A stretch of 64,000 nucleotides of DNA from Ramlibacter cellulosilyticus (GTDB taxonomy: Bacteria; Pseudomonadota; Gammaproteobacteria; Burkholderiales; Burkholderiaceae_C): assembly GCF_014297465.1 (NCBI RefSeq), contig NZ_JACORT010000007.1:186001-250000 (forward strand). The letters are read 5' to 3'. The first letter of the stretch is position 1. Each line of letters opens with the position of its first letter. Under the pieces are notes generated by a model, which worked only from the letters and a program-made list of their open reading frames with translations, was not told the origin of the DNA and did not search any database. The position numbers and the translations under genes were made by a program. This document shows positions 35,560 through 45,355 of this stretch, piece after piece.

Positions 35560-36690
35560 ATGCGCACCTTCCGCGTCGGCGGCGCCGTCCGCGATGCCCT
35601 CCTCGGCCTGCCCGTCAACGACACCGACTGGGTGGTCGTCGGCGCGACGCCGGAGGAGATGATCCAGGCGGGCTACCTGCCCGTCGGCAAGGACTTCCCC
35701 GTCTTCCTGCATCCCGATACGCGCGAGGAGCACGCCCTCGCGCGCACCGAGCGCAAGACGGGCCGCGGCTACCGCGGCTTCAGCTTCCACACCTCTGCGG
35801 AAGTCACGCTGGAGGAGGACCTCGCGCGGCGCGACCTCACCATCAATGCCATCGCGCAGGCCGACGACGGCTCGCTGATCGATCCCTTCGGCGGCCAGCA
35901 GGACCTGCGGCGCAAGGTGCTGCGCCACGTCACCGAGTCCTTCCGCGAAGACCCGGTGCGCATCCTGCGCGTGGCGCGCTTCGGGGCGCGCTTCCACGAC
36001 TTCGCGCTCGCGCCGGAAACCCTGGACCTGATGCGCGCGATGGTGGCCGAAGGCGAAGCCGACCACCTCGTGCCCGAACGCGTGTGGCAGGAACTCGCGC
36101 GCGGGCTGATGGAGCCCCGCCCCGCGCGCATGCTGGAGATCCTGCAGGCCTGCGGTGCCCTGGCGCGCATCGTCCCCGAGGTCGCAGCCAGTGAGGCGAT
36201 CCTGCGCGTGGTGGACCGGGCGGCGAGCGTGGACGCGCCGCTTCCCGTCCGCTTCGCATGCCTGACGGCGGGGCTCGAGGCGGCGCAAGTCAAGCAACTG
36301 TGCGAGCGCCTGCGCGTGCCCAACGAATGCCGCGAACTCGCGGAGGTGGTTGCACGCGAACGCGCTGCGATCGACTCCACGCCGCCCGCCGATGCGGAAG
36401 CGATGGTGCGCCTGCTGGAGCGCTGCGATGCCTTCCGCAAGCCGCAGCGCTTCGAGGACGTGCTGCTGGCCTGCGAGTGCATCGCGCGCAGCGCGTCGGG
36501 GGAACGGCCTTATCCGCAGCGCCCGCAGCTCTCGGCTGCGCTGCGGGCGGCGCGGTCGGTGGATACGTCAGTCATCGCCGCCAGGGCGCGGGACGAAGGC
36601 CTGGCCGGCGACGCGATCGGCCAGCGCATCCAGCAGGCGCGGGTGCAGGTCGTGCGCGACGCTCAGACCAGCAGGGCGAGCGCGGCGTAG
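35560..36690 (+). CDS. cca: CCA tRNA nucleotidyltransferase, HD domain degenerate
   Basis: A 376-residue CCA-adding enzyme. The head domain has RVGGAVRDALLG, the metal-binding DTDWVVVG, and ARRDLTINAIA. E. coli Cca, 412 residues, continues with an HD phosphohydrolase whose motif sits in LTHDLGKG. Here the equivalent stretch reads FACLTAGLEAAQ, so both HD residues are lost and the region is shortened. It should add CCA but lack 2',3'-phosphohydrolase/phosphatase activity. Its 3' end overlaps the convergent ROK gene by 28 bp. Confidence 0.9.
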   Translation: MRTFRVGGAVRDALLGLPVNDTDWVVVGATPEEMIQAGYLPVGKDFPVFLHPDTREEHALARTERKTGRGYRGFSFHTSAEVTLEEDLARRDLTINAIAQADDGSLIDPFGGQQDLRRKVLRHVTESFREDPVRILRVARFGARFHDFALAPETLDLMRAMVAEGEADHLVPERVWQELARGLMEPRPARMLEILQACGALARIVPEVAASEAILRVVDRAASVDAPLPVRFACLTAGLEAAQVKQLCERLRVPNECRELAEVVARERAAIDSTPPADAEAMVRLLERCDAFRKPQRFEDVLLACECIARSASGERPYPQRPQLSAALRAARSVDTSVIAARARDEGLAGDAIGQRIQQARVQVVRDAQTSRASAA

Positions 36691-37589
36691 TCGCCGACCT
36701 TCTCGCCGAGGCCCGCCGGCACGAGTTCCAGCCCGCTGGTCAGGGCCGGCAGCTTGCCGGCGACCTGCGCGCGCAGGCGCGGCAACAGCAGCTGCTGGTT
36801 GTGCAGGAACACGCTGCCGCCCAGGCTGATGCGCTGCAGGTCCAGCAGCACCGTGGCGTTGTAGAGGGCGCGGCCCATCACGCGGCACAGTTCGTCGACG
36901 ACGTCCACCGCCGCCACGTCGCCGCCGCTCGCCCGCTGCATCAGCGTGGCCGCATCCGCACCGAAGCGCCGCGCCACCGCATTGCCCGCGACCAGCGCCT
37001 CGAGGTCGCCCACGTTGCCGCAGCCGCACAGCGCGTCGTCGTTGTCGCTCACGAACATGTGGCCGCCGTGGCCCGCATTGCCGTTCTTGCCGCGCAGCAC
37101 CCGCCCGTCGACGCACAGGCCCATGCCGACGCCCGTGCTCCAGGTGACGTAAGCGCAGTGCTCGAAGCCTTGCAGCGCGCCCCAGCGGCGTTCGGCTTCC
37201 AGCGCGGACACGGCGTCGTTCTCCACGCGCACGCCTTCGGTGAAGCGGCGGCGCAGGGGCGCTTCCATCGTCGCCGTCATCCAGTCGTTCGGAAGGCCGC
37301 GGGCCGGGCCCGCCATGCCGCCGCAGATGTTGGGCGAGGCCAGTTCCACGAGGCCGGCGTTCAGCACGAAAGGGCCCGCGGACGAGACGCCGCAGCGCTG
37401 CACGCGCGAAGGGTCGACGCCGACCTCGGCACAGGCTTCGTCCACCATGCGGATCACCTGCTGCGCGACGGCGTCGTTGCTGCCGGTCTTGGCGGTGGGT
37501 TCGCTGCGGCGGCCGACCAGGTCGAGGCCGGCGCCGGTGTTGAGGCTGACGGCGACCTTGGTGCCGCCGATGTCGATGCAGGCTTTCAT
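36663..37589 (-). CDS. ROK family sugar kinase
   Basis: A 308-residue ROK protein without an N-terminal DNA-binding domain, so a kinase. The phosphate loop is DIGGTKVAVSL at the N terminus. The zinc motif region reads GHMFVSDN...CGCGNVGDLEAL: family members have a third Cys where Asp is found here (GCGNxGCLE). A histidine (GHGGHM) supplies the other ligand. It likely phosphorylates a hexose or related sugar. A 64-residue DUF2905 gene precedes it. It could serve the sugar module at 38-45 kb (inference). Confidence 0.85.
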   Translation of the reverse strand: MKACIDIGGTKVAVSLNTGAGLDLVGRRSEPTAKTGSNDAVAQQVIRMVDEACAEVGVDPSRVQRCGVSSAGPFVLNAGLVELASPNICGGMAGPARGLPNDWMTATMEAPLRRRFTEGVRVENDAVSALEAERRWGALQGFEHCAYVTWSTGVGMGLCVDGRVLRGKNGNAGHGGHMFVSDNDDALCGCGNVGDLEALVAGNAVARRFGADAATLMQRASGGDVAAVDVVDELCRVMGRALYNATVLLDLQRISLGGSVFLHNQQLLLPRLRAQVAGKLPALTSGLELVPAGLGEKVGDYAALALLV

Positions 37590-37593
37590 GGGA

Positions 37594-37788
37594 CTACAGG
37601 AACTTGGCGATCGCGGCCGCGGCCATGCTGAGGAGGATGGTCGACGTGAGGGGAATGAACATCTCCCGCCCGAAGAGCTTGAAGCGCAGGTCGCCCGGCA
37701 GCCGGCCGAAGCCCAGCTTCTGCAGCACGGGCGAGAACCAGCTGATCAGCACCAGCGCGAGGAAGACGACGATCATCCAGCGGATCAT
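37594..37788 (-). CDS. DUF2905 membrane protein
   Basis: A 64-residue protein with two hydrophobic segments (IVVFLALVLISWF and IPLTSTILLSMAAAAIAKFL) and an interior LGFGRLPGDLRF motif that is diagnostic of DUF2905. Function unknown. It lies 4 bp upstream of the ROK gene, so they are probably co-transcribed. Confidence 0.85.
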   Translation of the reverse strand: MIRWMIVVFLALVLISWFSPVLQKLGFGRLPGDLRFKLFGREMFIPLTSTILLSMAAAAIAKFL

Positions 37789-37860
37789 CGCCAGAGTGTA
37801 GGGGCTGGGCGGGGGCCGCGGTTGTCGCCCGCCTTTTCGCGCCGGGTTGCTTCGCGGGCC

Positions 37861-37949
37861 TGTAGGCTGGGTTGCGCCGCAGGCGCACCCCAGCTTGTTC
37901 GCGCTTCGCCGGATCGCTGGGGTGCGCCTGCGGCGCAACCCAGCCTACG
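37861..37949. repeat. Family A inverted pair
   Basis: TGTAGGCTGGGTTGCGCCGC followed by AGGCGCACCCCAGC, and about 25 bp later the same element in reverse (GCTGGGGTGCGCCTGCGGCG and CAACCCAGCCTACG). The two copies form a large palindrome between the DUF2905 start and the dehydrogenase stop. Confidence 0.85.
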
Positions 37950-37958
37950 AACGCGCGA

Positions 37959-39101
37959 TCACGCAACCACCCGTGTCCACTTCTCGCTGCCCTTCGCCGA
38001 CCGCAGCACCGCCTCGATGAAGCGCACGCCGCGCGCCCCCGCTTCCACATCCGGGTAATCCGCCTCGCCCTCCCCCCGGATCGCCGCCGCCACGCCGAGG
38101 TACACGTTCGCGAACGCCTCGATGAACCCCTCCGGATGTCCCGGCGGAATGCGCGACGCGCGCTGTGCCGCCGCGTGCAGCCAGGGCGAACCGCGCGTGA
38201 GCACCCGCGCCGGCCCGTCGATGGGGAAATGCGTGAGCCGGTTCGGCTCTTCCTGCCACCACTCGATCGTGCCCAGCGTTCCCGACACGCGCAGCCGCAG
38301 GCCGTTCTCGATGCCGGTGTTGATCTGCGAGGCCACGAGCACGCCGCGCGCGCCGCCGCGGAAGCGCAGCAGCATGTTGGCGTCGTCGTCCAGCGCGCGC
38401 CCGGGCACGAGCGAGCCGAGGTCGGCGCACAGGCTCTCGATCTCCAGCCCCGTCACCGTGGCGACGAGGTTCTCCGCGTGCGAGCCGATGTCGCCCAGCG
38501 CGCCGGCGCCGCCGGATTGCGCCGGGTCGTTGCGCCAGGCCGCCTGCTTGTTGCCTTCGGCCTCCAGCCGCGTGGCGAGCCAGCCCTGGTTGTATTCGAC
38601 GACGACCTTGCGGATCGTCCCGAGCTCGCCGGCGCGCACCATCTCGCGCGCCTGCCGCACGAGCGGGTAGCCGCCATAGTTGTAGGTCACGCCGAAGACG
38701 GTGCCGCGCTGGCGCACCGCCGCGACCAGTTCCTCCGCCTGCGCCGCGGTGTGCACCAGCGGCTTGTCGCACACGACGTGGAAGCCGGCGTCCACGAAAG
38801 CCTTGGCGACCGGGAAGTGCACGTGGTTGGGCGTGACGATCACCACGACGTCGGCACGATCGGAGGAGTCGCGCCGCTGTTCGTCCGCGAGCAGCGCCTG
38901 CCAGTCGGCGTGGTTGCGGTCGTCCGCGACGCCCAGTTCGCGGCCGGAAGCTTTCGCCTTCTCCGGCGTGGACGAGAACGCGCCAGCGACCAGTTCGTAC
39001 TGCCCGTCCAGCGCCATCGCCTTGCGGTGCACGGCGCCGATGAAGGCGCCCTGCCCGCCGCCGACCATGGCATAGCGCAGCCTGCGCGGAACTTCGTTCA
39101 C
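37959..39101 (-). CDS. Gfo/Idh/MocA-family oxidoreductase
   Basis: A 380-residue NAD(P)-dependent sugar dehydrogenase of the Gfo/Idh/MocA family. The Rossmann start is [15 protein letters not shown], followed by [13 protein letters not shown] and the signature CDKPLVH with catalytic Lys. The catalytic-domain motif [14 protein letters not shown] is present. The GTG at 39101 overlaps the isomerase stop by 4 bp (GTGA). It likely oxidises an inositol or sugar-type substrate supplied by the ABC transporter upstream. Confidence 0.9.
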   Translation of the reverse strand: MNEVPRRLRYAMVGGGQGAFIGAVHRKAMALDGQYELVAGAFSSTPEKAKASGRELGVADDRNHADWQALLADEQRRDSSDRADVVVIVTPNHVHFPVAKAFVDAGFHVVCDKPLVHTAAQAEELVAAVRQRGTVFGVTYNYGGYPLVRQAREMVRAGELGTIRKVVVEYNQGWLATRLEAEGNKQAAWRNDPAQSGGAGALGDIGSHAENLVATVTGLEIESLCADLGSLVPGRALDDDANMLLRFRGGARGVLVASQINTGIENGLRLRVSGTLGTIEWWQEEPNRLTHFPIDGPARVLTRGSPWLHAAAQRASRIPPGHPEGFIEAFANVYLGVAAAIRGEGEADYPDVEAGARGVRFIEAVLRSAKGSEKWTRVVA

Positions 39102-40108
39102 TGGTTCTCCCTGGCGAAGGCCGCGTCGAACGCGCCGCTCGCGGCAGCCGGAAAGTCCAGGCGCCGGCAGAAGGCGGCGCTTTCGGTGGCGCCGTGCACG
39201 CGGTCCATGCGGCTGTCTTCCCACTCTACCGAGAGCGGGCCGGCGTAGCCGATGTCGTTGAGCGCCACGATGATGGATTCGAAGTCCACCATGCCCCGGC
39301 CGACGCTGCGGAAGTCCCAGAAGCGGCGCGCGTCGCCGAAGCTGGTGTGGCCGCCGAACACGCCCACGGTGCCGTCGCCACGGCCCCACCACACGTCCTT
39401 CATGTGGGCGTTGTAGATGCGGTCGGGGAAGGTGCGGATGAACTTGACGTAGTCCACGCCCTGGTAGGCGAGGTGGCTCGGGTCGAAGTTGAAGCCGAAG
39501 CGCTTGTGGCCCTGCACGGCTGCGATCGCGCGCTGCGTCGATGCGATGTCGAAGGCGATCTCGGTGGGATGCACTTCGAGGGCGAAGTCGACGTCCTCGC
39601 GCTCGAAGGTGTCGAGGATGGGCGTGAAGCGCTTGCCGAAATCGGCGAAGCCCGCGTCCCAGTAGGCCTGGGTGGTGGGCGGGAAAGCGTAGGTGGCGTG
39701 CCAGATGGAGGAGCCGGTGAAGCCGGTGACGGTCCGGACGCCGAACTTCTTCGCGGCACGTGCCGTGTCGGCAAGCTCCTTCGCGGCGCGCTGGCGCACG
39801 CCTTCGGGGTCGCCGTCGCCCCAGACGTGCTCGGGGAGGATCGACTTGTGGCGTTCGTCGATCAGGTCGCAGACCGCCTGGCCGACCAGGTGGTTGCCGA
39901 TCGCGAGCGAGGTGAGGCCGTGCTTCTTCAGGAGCGCCCATTTGTCGCGCACGTAGGCATCGCTCCTGAGCGCTTCCTGCACGTTGAAGTGGTCGCCCCA
40001 GCAGGCGAGCTCCAGGCCGTCGTAGCCCATCTGCTTGGCGAGGGGCGCGAGCTCGGAAAGGGAGAGGTCGGCCCATTGGCCGGTGAAGAGGGTGATGGGG
40101 CGGGGCAT
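39098..40108 (-). CDS. Sugar phosphate isomerase/epimerase-like TIM-barrel protein
   Basis: A 336-residue xylose-isomerase-like TIM-barrel. It begins [20 protein letters not shown], with [14 protein letters not shown]. Metal-ligand candidates are [27 protein letters not shown], and HMKDVWWG, with a final [11 protein letters not shown]. The ATG at 40108 is preferred to an upstream in-frame ATG because it follows GAAGGAGT at proper spacing. It works with the following dehydrogenase on a shared sugar-derived substrate. Confidence 0.9.
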   Translation of the reverse strand: MPRPITLFTGQWADLSLSELAPLAKQMGYDGLELACWGDHFNVQEALRSDAYVRDKWALLKKHGLTSLAIGNHLVGQAVCDLIDERHKSILPEHVWGDGDPEGVRQRAAKELADTARAAKKFGVRTVTGFTGSSIWHATYAFPPTTQAYWDAGFADFGKRFTPILDTFEREDVDFALEVHPTEIAFDIASTQRAIAAVQGHKRFGFNFDPSHLAYQGVDYVKFIRTFPDRIYNAHMKDVWWGRGDGTVGVFGGHTSFGDARRFWDFRSVGRGMVDFESIIVALNDIGYAGPLSVEWEDSRMDRVHGATESAAFCRRLDFPAAASGAFDAAFARENQ

Positions 40109-40123
40109 GGTGACTCCTTCTTC

Positions 40124-40293
40124 GGTGGGGTTCGCTTCGCTCACCTTCCGCGGCTTCGCCGCGCCACCCTACGAGGCGCGGCGTTCGCGGTCACGGGCGC
40201 GGCGTTCGCGTTCGCGGTCACGGGCGCGGCGTTCGCGGTTGTGTAGGGCGGGGCAGCGACAGCTGCCGAAGGTGAGCGTCAGCGAACCCCACC
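40124..40293. repeat. Family B palindromic repeat with internal tandem copies
   Basis: Opens GGTGGGGTTCGCTTCGCTCA and closes GGTGAGCGTCAGCGAACCCC, as at 28.65 kb. The middle carries about two and a half tandem copies of GGCGTTCGCGGTCACGGGCG. It occupies nearly all the gap between the binding-protein stop and the isomerase start. Confidence 0.85.
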
Positions 40294-40301
40294 GATCGGC
40301 C

Positions 40302-41270
40302 TCAGAACGGCGAGTTCGGGAAGTAGAACTCCTTCGCGTTCTGCTTCGTGATCAGCACCGACGGCACGATGTTGTTCGCCGGCAGCTTCTGGCCCTTCAG
40401 GCGCGCCTCGCCCGTCATCTTGATGGCGTCGTACATGAACTTGGGCGAATAGGACACGTTGGCCTGGATCAGCGGGTCGCTGCCGTCCATCAGCGTCTTG
40501 ATCGCGCCCTTGGCACCGGCACCGCCGAACACCAGCTTGATGTCCTTGCGCTTGGCCTGCTCGATCGCCTTCAGCACGCCCACGGCCATGTCGTCGTCGG
40601 CAGCCCAGACGGCGTCGATCTCCTTGAAGCGCGTCAGGTAGTCCTGCATCACCTTGAAGGCGTCGTCGCGGTTCCAGTTGCCGTGCTTGGCATCCAGCAG
40701 CTTGATGTTGGGATGGTTCTTCATCACCGCGTTGAAGGCATCCATGCGCTCGTTGTCGAGCGTGGTCGGGATGCCGCGCAATGCCACGATGTTGCCCTTG
40801 CCGTTCAGCGCCTTGGCGATGTACTCCGCGGGGATGCGGCCGAAGGCGGTGTTGTCGCCGGACACGTAGGCGTCCTGCGCGCTGGTGTCGGTCAGGCCGC
40901 GGTCGACCACCGTCACGTAGATGCCCTTGGCCTTCACCTGCGCGACCGGCTTGGTCAGCGCGGCGGACTCGAAGGGGAACACGACCAGCGAAGTGATCTT
41001 GTTGACCGTCACCAGGTCCTGCAGCTGGTTGGCCTGCTCGGACGCGTTGGCGGCCGTCTTCACGATCACCTGGATGTTCGGGTTCGCCTTCTCCAGGTCC
41101 TTCTTCGCCTCGTTGGCCCAGTACACGGCGCCGGCCATGAAGCTGTGGGTGGCGGCGGGCATGGACACGCCCAGGATCTCCTTCTTCTGCTGCGCCATCG
41201 CGGGCGCCATGGCCAGCGCCGCTGCCAGGGCCGCGGCGCCCAGCGCCAGCCTGCGGGTCACGTTCTTCAT
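40302..41270 (-). CDS. Sugar ABC transporter substrate-binding protein (RbsB-like)
   Basis: A 322-residue periplasmic protein: signal [19 protein letters not shown], and the mature part begins [16 protein letters not shown]. Ribose/xylose-type lobe motifs are [20 protein letters not shown] and [18 protein letters not shown]. It delivers a sugar or polyol to the permease below. It starts 54 bp after the permease stop, with a GGAGACGAGC ribosome site. Confidence 0.9.
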   Translation of the reverse strand: MKNVTRRLALGAAALAAALAMAPAMAQQKKEILGVSMPAATHSFMAGAVYWANEAKKDLEKANPNIQVIVKTAANASEQANQLQDLVTVNKITSLVVFPFESAALTKPVAQVKAKGIYVTVVDRGLTDTSAQDAYVSGDNTAFGRIPAEYIAKALNGKGNIVALRGIPTTLDNERMDAFNAVMKNHPNIKLLDAKHGNWNRDDAFKVMQDYLTRFKEIDAVWAADDDMAVGVLKAIEQAKRKDIKLVFGGAGAKGAIKTLMDGSDPLIQANVSYSPKFMYDAIKMTGEARLKGQKLPANNIVPSVLITKQNAKEFYFPNSPF

Positions 41271-41323
41271 GCTCGTCTCCTTGGGATGAAAGCCGCCCTC
41301 GCGGCCGGGGTTGGAAAAGGGGT

Positions 41324-42328
41324 TCATCGCCGGCCCCGCTGCAGGAAGGCGACGATGATGATCACGAAGCCCTGCACCGCCGCGTTCAGGTACACGCTGA
41401 TGATGCTGGTGAGGTTGAGGATGTTGCTGATCACGGACAGCAGGATCGCGCCGACCACCGTGCCGGCGACGCTGCCCGCGCCGCCCTTGAGCGCCGTGCC
41501 GCCGACGATCACCGCGGCGATCGCTTCCAGCTCCCACAGGATGCCGGTGGTGGGCGAGGCAGAGCCCAGGCGCGGCACGTACAGCAGCGTCGCGATGCCC
41601 ACGCACAGCCCGAGCAGCATGTACGTGAGCACCTTGACCTTGTCGACGTCCACGGCCGCATAGCGTGCCACCTGCTCGTTGGAGCCGATCGCCTGCACGT
41701 AACGCCCGTACGCGGTGCGGTTCAGGATGAAGCCGCCGGCCAGGGCGACCAGCGCGAACACCCAGACGGGGAACGGCACGCCCAGCAGGCTGCCGTAGTA
41801 GACGGGGCTGTAGACGTCGGCCAGCGCGTTGTCCAGCGTGATCGCGCCGCCGTCGGCGAAGTAGGTGAGGTAGGCGCGGAAGATGCCCAGCGTGCCGAGC
41901 GTGACAATGAAGGGCTCGATGCGGCCCTTGGTGATCAGCAGGCCGTGGACCAGGCCGAACACCGCGCCGAGCACGAGCGACAGCAGCATGCCCAGCACGA
42001 TGACCAGCACCGGCGAGCCCAGGCTGCCGGCCGCCTTGTTCATCACCAGGATCATGCAGCCCGCGATGAGCGCCGCCATCGAGCCCACCGACAGGTCGAT
42101 GCCGCCGCTGATGATCACGAAGCACATGCCCACGGCGATGATGCCGATGAAGGCGGTGCGGGTCAGCACGTTCAGCAGGTTGTCGACGGTGGCGAACTCG
42201 CCATTGAGCAGCGTGCCGGCGATGCACAGGAGCACCAGGCCCACGACGGGGCCGAAGCCGTGCAGCTGCCCCCACAGTGCGGCGGCGCGGGCGGAGGCGG
42301 GCCGCGTTTCAGCGAGTTCCGGTGGCAT
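41324..42328 (-). CDS. Sugar ABC transporter permease (RbsC-like)
   Basis: A 334-residue inner-membrane permease with about ten helices. Family marks are [48 protein letters not shown] and [23 protein letters not shown]. Its 5' end overlaps the ATPase gene by 20 bp. Confidence 0.92.
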   Translation of the reverse strand: MPPELAETRPASARAAALWGQLHGFGPVVGLVLLCIAGTLLNGEFATVDNLLNVLTRTAFIGIIAVGMCFVIISGGIDLSVGSMAALIAGCMILVMNKAAGSLGSPVLVIVLGMLLSLVLGAVFGLVHGLLITKGRIEPFIVTLGTLGIFRAYLTYFADGGAITLDNALADVYSPVYYGSLLGVPFPVWVFALVALAGGFILNRTAYGRYVQAIGSNEQVARYAAVDVDKVKVLTYMLLGLCVGIATLLYVPRLGSASPTTGILWELEAIAAVIVGGTALKGGAGSVAGTVVGAILLSVISNILNLTSIISVYLNAAVQGFVIIIVAFLQRGRR

Positions 42329-43793
42329 GGGCGATGAGTTCCTCTTCGGTGAGGTGTTCGTCGTGCACCGTGGCGGTGAGCCGGCCGCCGCGCATCACCG
42401 CGACGCGGTGGCACAGGCCGATCAGCTCCAGCAGCTCGGACGAAATGACGATGACGGCCCGGCCTTCGCGCGCCAGGCGCTGGACCAGGAAATAGATGTC
42501 GCGCTTCGCGCCGACGTCGACGCCGCGCGTGGGCTCGTCGAGCACCACGACGCGCGGCTTCGGCTGCAGCACCTTGGCGAGCGCCAGCTTCTGCTGGTTG
42601 CCGCCCGACAGGGCCGAGGCGCGCTGGCGCAGGTCGCCGGTGCGGATGCCGTAGGCGCGCACGGCCTCTTCCAGCGCCTGCTGTTCGCGCGCGGGGGCCA
42701 GCACGGGCTGCGCGTAGGCGCGCAGGTTCATGAGGGTGAGGTTCTCGCGCAGGCCGAAGTCCACGAGCAGGCCCTTGCCCTTGCGGTCTTCGCTCAGGTA
42801 GGTGATGCCTTCGTTGGCGGCGTCGCGGGGGTTGCGCAGCCGCACTTCGCGGCCATCCAGGCGCACTTCGCCGGCGCTCGCTTCGCGCAGGCCGAGCAGC
42901 CCTTCGAACAGCTCGGTGCGTCCCGCGCCGACGAGACCCGCGAAGCCGAGGATCTCGCCCGGGCGGACCTCGAAGCTCACGTCCTGCGCCCAGCCCGGCA
43001 CGCTGAAGCCCCGCACCTGCAGCAGCGGCGCGCCCTCCGGCGCGGCGTCCTTGGCCGGGAACAGGTCCGAGATCTCGCGGCCCACCATCAGGTTGGCCAT
43101 CGCGTGGCGCGTGAGCTCGCGCGTGGGCTGGCGCGTGACGAAGCGTCCGTCGCGCATCACGACCACTTCGTCGGTCACCTTCTCCACCTCGTCGAGCTTG
43201 TGCGAGATGTAGACGAGCGTCACGCCTTCGGCCTTCAGCTGCGCCATCAGCGCGAACAGGCGCTGCGTCTCGCCGGGCGTGAGGGTCGCGGTGGGCTCGT
43301 CCATGACCAGCAGGCGCGCCTTGCGGGCCAGTGCCTTGGCGATCTCCACCAGCTGCTTCTCGGCGACGATCAGGTTGCGCACGCGGGTGTCGGGGTCGGC
43401 TTGCAGTCCCACCTGCCGCAGCACCTCGCGCGTGGCTTCGCGCATGGCGGCGTCGTCCAGCACCCAGCCGCGCGTCTTCTCGTGGCCGAGGAAGATGTTC
43501 TGCGCGATCGTCAGGTCCTCGGCCAGGTTGAACTCCTGGTGGATCAGCACGATGCCCTGCGCTTCCGCCTCGCGCGAGCTGCGGAAGTGCACGGGCTTGC
43601 CGTCCACCAGCAGCTCGCCGCTGGTGGGTTCCAGGTAGCCGGAGAGGATCTTCATCAGCGTGGACTTGCCCGCGCCGTTTTCGCCGAGCAGGCCGACGAC
43701 GTGCCCCGGCGCGAGCGAGAAGCTCACGCCGTGCAGCACCTGCACGGGGCCGAAATTGCGGGTGATCTCCCGGAATTCGACGGAAAGAGTCAC
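42309..43793 (-). CDS. Sugar ABC transporter ATP-binding protein (RbsA-like)
   Basis: A 494-residue duplicated ATPase. The first half has [16 protein letters not shown], Walker [12 protein letters not shown] and a [15 protein letters not shown] signature region. The second half has a degenerate Walker A ([12 protein letters not shown]), as in family members, with [15 protein letters not shown] and [13 protein letters not shown]. The GTG at 43793 follows GGAGGTG. Energises uptake of the same sugar. Confidence 0.93.
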   Translation of the reverse strand: MTLSVEFREITRNFGPVQVLHGVSFSLAPGHVVGLLGENGAGKSTLMKILSGYLEPTSGELLVDGKPVHFRSSREAEAQGIVLIHQEFNLAEDLTIAQNIFLGHEKTRGWVLDDAAMREATREVLRQVGLQADPDTRVRNLIVAEKQLVEIAKALARKARLLVMDEPTATLTPGETQRLFALMAQLKAEGVTLVYISHKLDEVEKVTDEVVVMRDGRFVTRQPTRELTRHAMANLMVGREISDLFPAKDAAPEGAPLLQVRGFSVPGWAQDVSFEVRPGEILGFAGLVGAGRTELFEGLLGLREASAGEVRLDGREVRLRNPRDAANEGITYLSEDRKGKGLLVDFGLRENLTLMNLRAYAQPVLAPAREQQALEEAVRAYGIRTGDLRQRASALSGGNQQKLALAKVLQPKPRVVVLDEPTRGVDVGAKRDIYFLVQRLAREGRAVIVISSELLELIGLCHRVAVMRGGRLTATVHDEHLTEEELIAHATGTR

Positions 43794-43851
43794 AGGAACA
43801 CCTCCGTGCTGCGCACTGCGGTGCGAGCGCCTTCGGGCGGCCGGGCGGCGC

Positions 43852-45054
43852 TCATGCCTTGCTCCCGTGCAGCCGCAGCGACTCCTGCATCGCCAGCGCA
43901 CCGGCGCCGACCAAGCCGGCCTGGCCACCCAGCGGCGTGTACTGGATGTCGAGATGCCGCGTCGACAGCGCCAGCGAGCGGTGGTACACGCTCTGCCGCA
44001 CCGAGGCCAGGAACAGCGGGCCGATCTGCGTGACGCCGCCGCCGATGAACACGTGCGACGGGTTGAAGAAGTTCACCACCGAGGCGAGCATCTGGCCGAT
44101 GAGGCTGCCGGCCTTCTGGATGATGGCGTTGGCGGCTGCATCGCCCGCGCGGCTGGCCTGCCCCACGTCCACTGCGGTCAGCCGGCCGTTCGCCTGCAGC
44201 ACCGCGGCGAGCGCGGGACTCTCGCCGGCTTGCGCCGCATCGACGGCCATGCGCGTGATCGCGGGCGCGGCCGCCATCGCCTCCACGCAGCCGAAGTTGC
44301 CGCAGTGGCAGCGCGGGCCGGCCTGGTCGACGCAGATGTGCCCCACGTCGCCGGCGGAGCCGTTGGCGCCGCGGTACACCTCGCCGTGGCACACGATGCC
44401 GCAGCCGATGCCGGTGCCGACCTTGATCACCAGGAAGTTCTGCAGGCTGCGCTGCAGCCGCCACAGCTCGCCCAGCGCCATGAGGTTCACGTCGTTGTCG
44501 ACGAACACGGGCGCGGTGAAGGCTTCGCCCAGGTACTCGCGGATGGAGAAGCTGTCCCACTCGGGCATCAGCGGCGGCTCGACCAACTGCGCGCTCGCGA
44601 AGTCCACCGGGCCGGGCACGCCCATGCCGATGCCGATCACCTTCTTCGCGGGGATGCCGCAGCGCGCCAGCAGCTCGCGCATGGTGTCGCGCACGCGGGC
44701 CAGCACGACGCCGGGGCCGTCGCGCACGTCGGCGTCTTCCGAATGGCGGGCCAGCACGCCCAGGTCGGGGCGCATCACGGCGACGTCGAGGCTGGTCGCG
44801 CCGAGGTCGACGCCGACCACCACGCCGAGGCCACTGGCGAGCTGGAGGGTCTCCGGGCGGCGGCCGCCGGAGGAGGCCTGCAGGCCCGTCTCTTCGAGGA
44901 GCCCTTGTTCGATGAGGCCGGCCGCGAGGGCGTTGGCCTTGCTCCTGGAACAGTCGAGGCGGCTGGCGAGCACATGGCGCGAGCTCCCCAGCGACCAGAA
45001 AACGGTCTGGAGCACGTCCATCTCGGCGGGCGTCAATTCGTCCCAGCGGGTCAC
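43852..45054 (-). CDS. ROK-family transcriptional repressor
   Basis: A 400-residue NagC/XylR-type protein. N-terminal winged helix (MTRWDELTPAEMDVLQTVFW then SRLDCSRSKANALAAGLIE) is followed by a ROK sugar-binding domain (VGVDLGATSLDVAV, NDVNLMALGELW). The zinc motif is complete: GHICVDQAGPRCHCGNFGCVEA. The complete C-x-C-x4-C contrasts with the ROK kinase at 36.7 kb. It heads the sugar module operon and is expected to repress it until the sugar binds; a candidate operator lies at 45136. Confidence 0.9.
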   Translation of the reverse strand: MTRWDELTPAEMDVLQTVFWSLGSSRHVLASRLDCSRSKANALAAGLIEQGLLEETGLQASSGGRRPETLQLASGLGVVVGVDLGATSLDVAVMRPDLGVLARHSEDADVRDGPGVVLARVRDTMRELLARCGIPAKKVIGIGMGVPGPVDFASAQLVEPPLMPEWDSFSIREYLGEAFTAPVFVDNDVNLMALGELWRLQRSLQNFLVIKVGTGIGCGIVCHGEVYRGANGSAGDVGHICVDQAGPRCHCGNFGCVEAMAAAPAITRMAVDAAQAGESPALAAVLQANGRLTAVDVGQASRAGDAAANAIIQKAGSLIGQMLASVVNFFNPSHVFIGGGVTQIGPLFLASVRQSVYHRSLALSTRHLDIQYTPLGGQAGLVGAGALAMQESLRLHGSKA

Positions 45055-45135
45055 GCTGTCTGTCTCCTGCTCCCGGCTGTGCTTGCCGGGTGGGTCTGGA
45101 TGCTAGGACGGTGACTTTAGCCGGGCAAGACTGAT

Positions 45136-45158
45136 CTTCGGCCAGATTTAGGCCGAAG
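45136..45158. promoter_or_regulatory. Perfect inverted repeat CTTCGGCC-N7-GGCCGAAG
   Basis: An 8-7-8 perfect inverted repeat 82 bp upstream of the ROK repressor gene, inside the otherwise repeat-filled 301-bp gap. It lies where an autoregulatory operator would be expected and does not match the family A repeats beside it. Confidence 0.55.
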
Positions 45159-45179
45159 TGGGGAAAGTGTGCGGGATGC

Positions 45180-45340
45180 TGGGGTTCGCTGCGCGAAACC
45201 CAGCCTACGAACGGGCCATGCCGGCTGGCGGGCTCGCGGGCTGGGTGGCGCGGGTGCGTAGGCTGCGTTGCGCGCAGCGCGCCGGAGGCTGGGTTGCGCG
45301 AAGCGCACCGTAGGCTGGGTTGCGCGCAGCGCACCCCAGC
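45180..45340. repeat. Family A repeats, at least three units
   Basis: One inverted unit (GGGGTTCGCTGCGCGAAACC) followed by several direct units of the form GTAGGCTGGGTTGCGCGCAG, partly decayed (GTAGGCTGCGTTGCGCGCAG in the first). They fill the space between the ROK promoter and the MidA stop. Confidence 0.85.
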
Positions 45341-45355
45341 AATACCCCAACTCAC

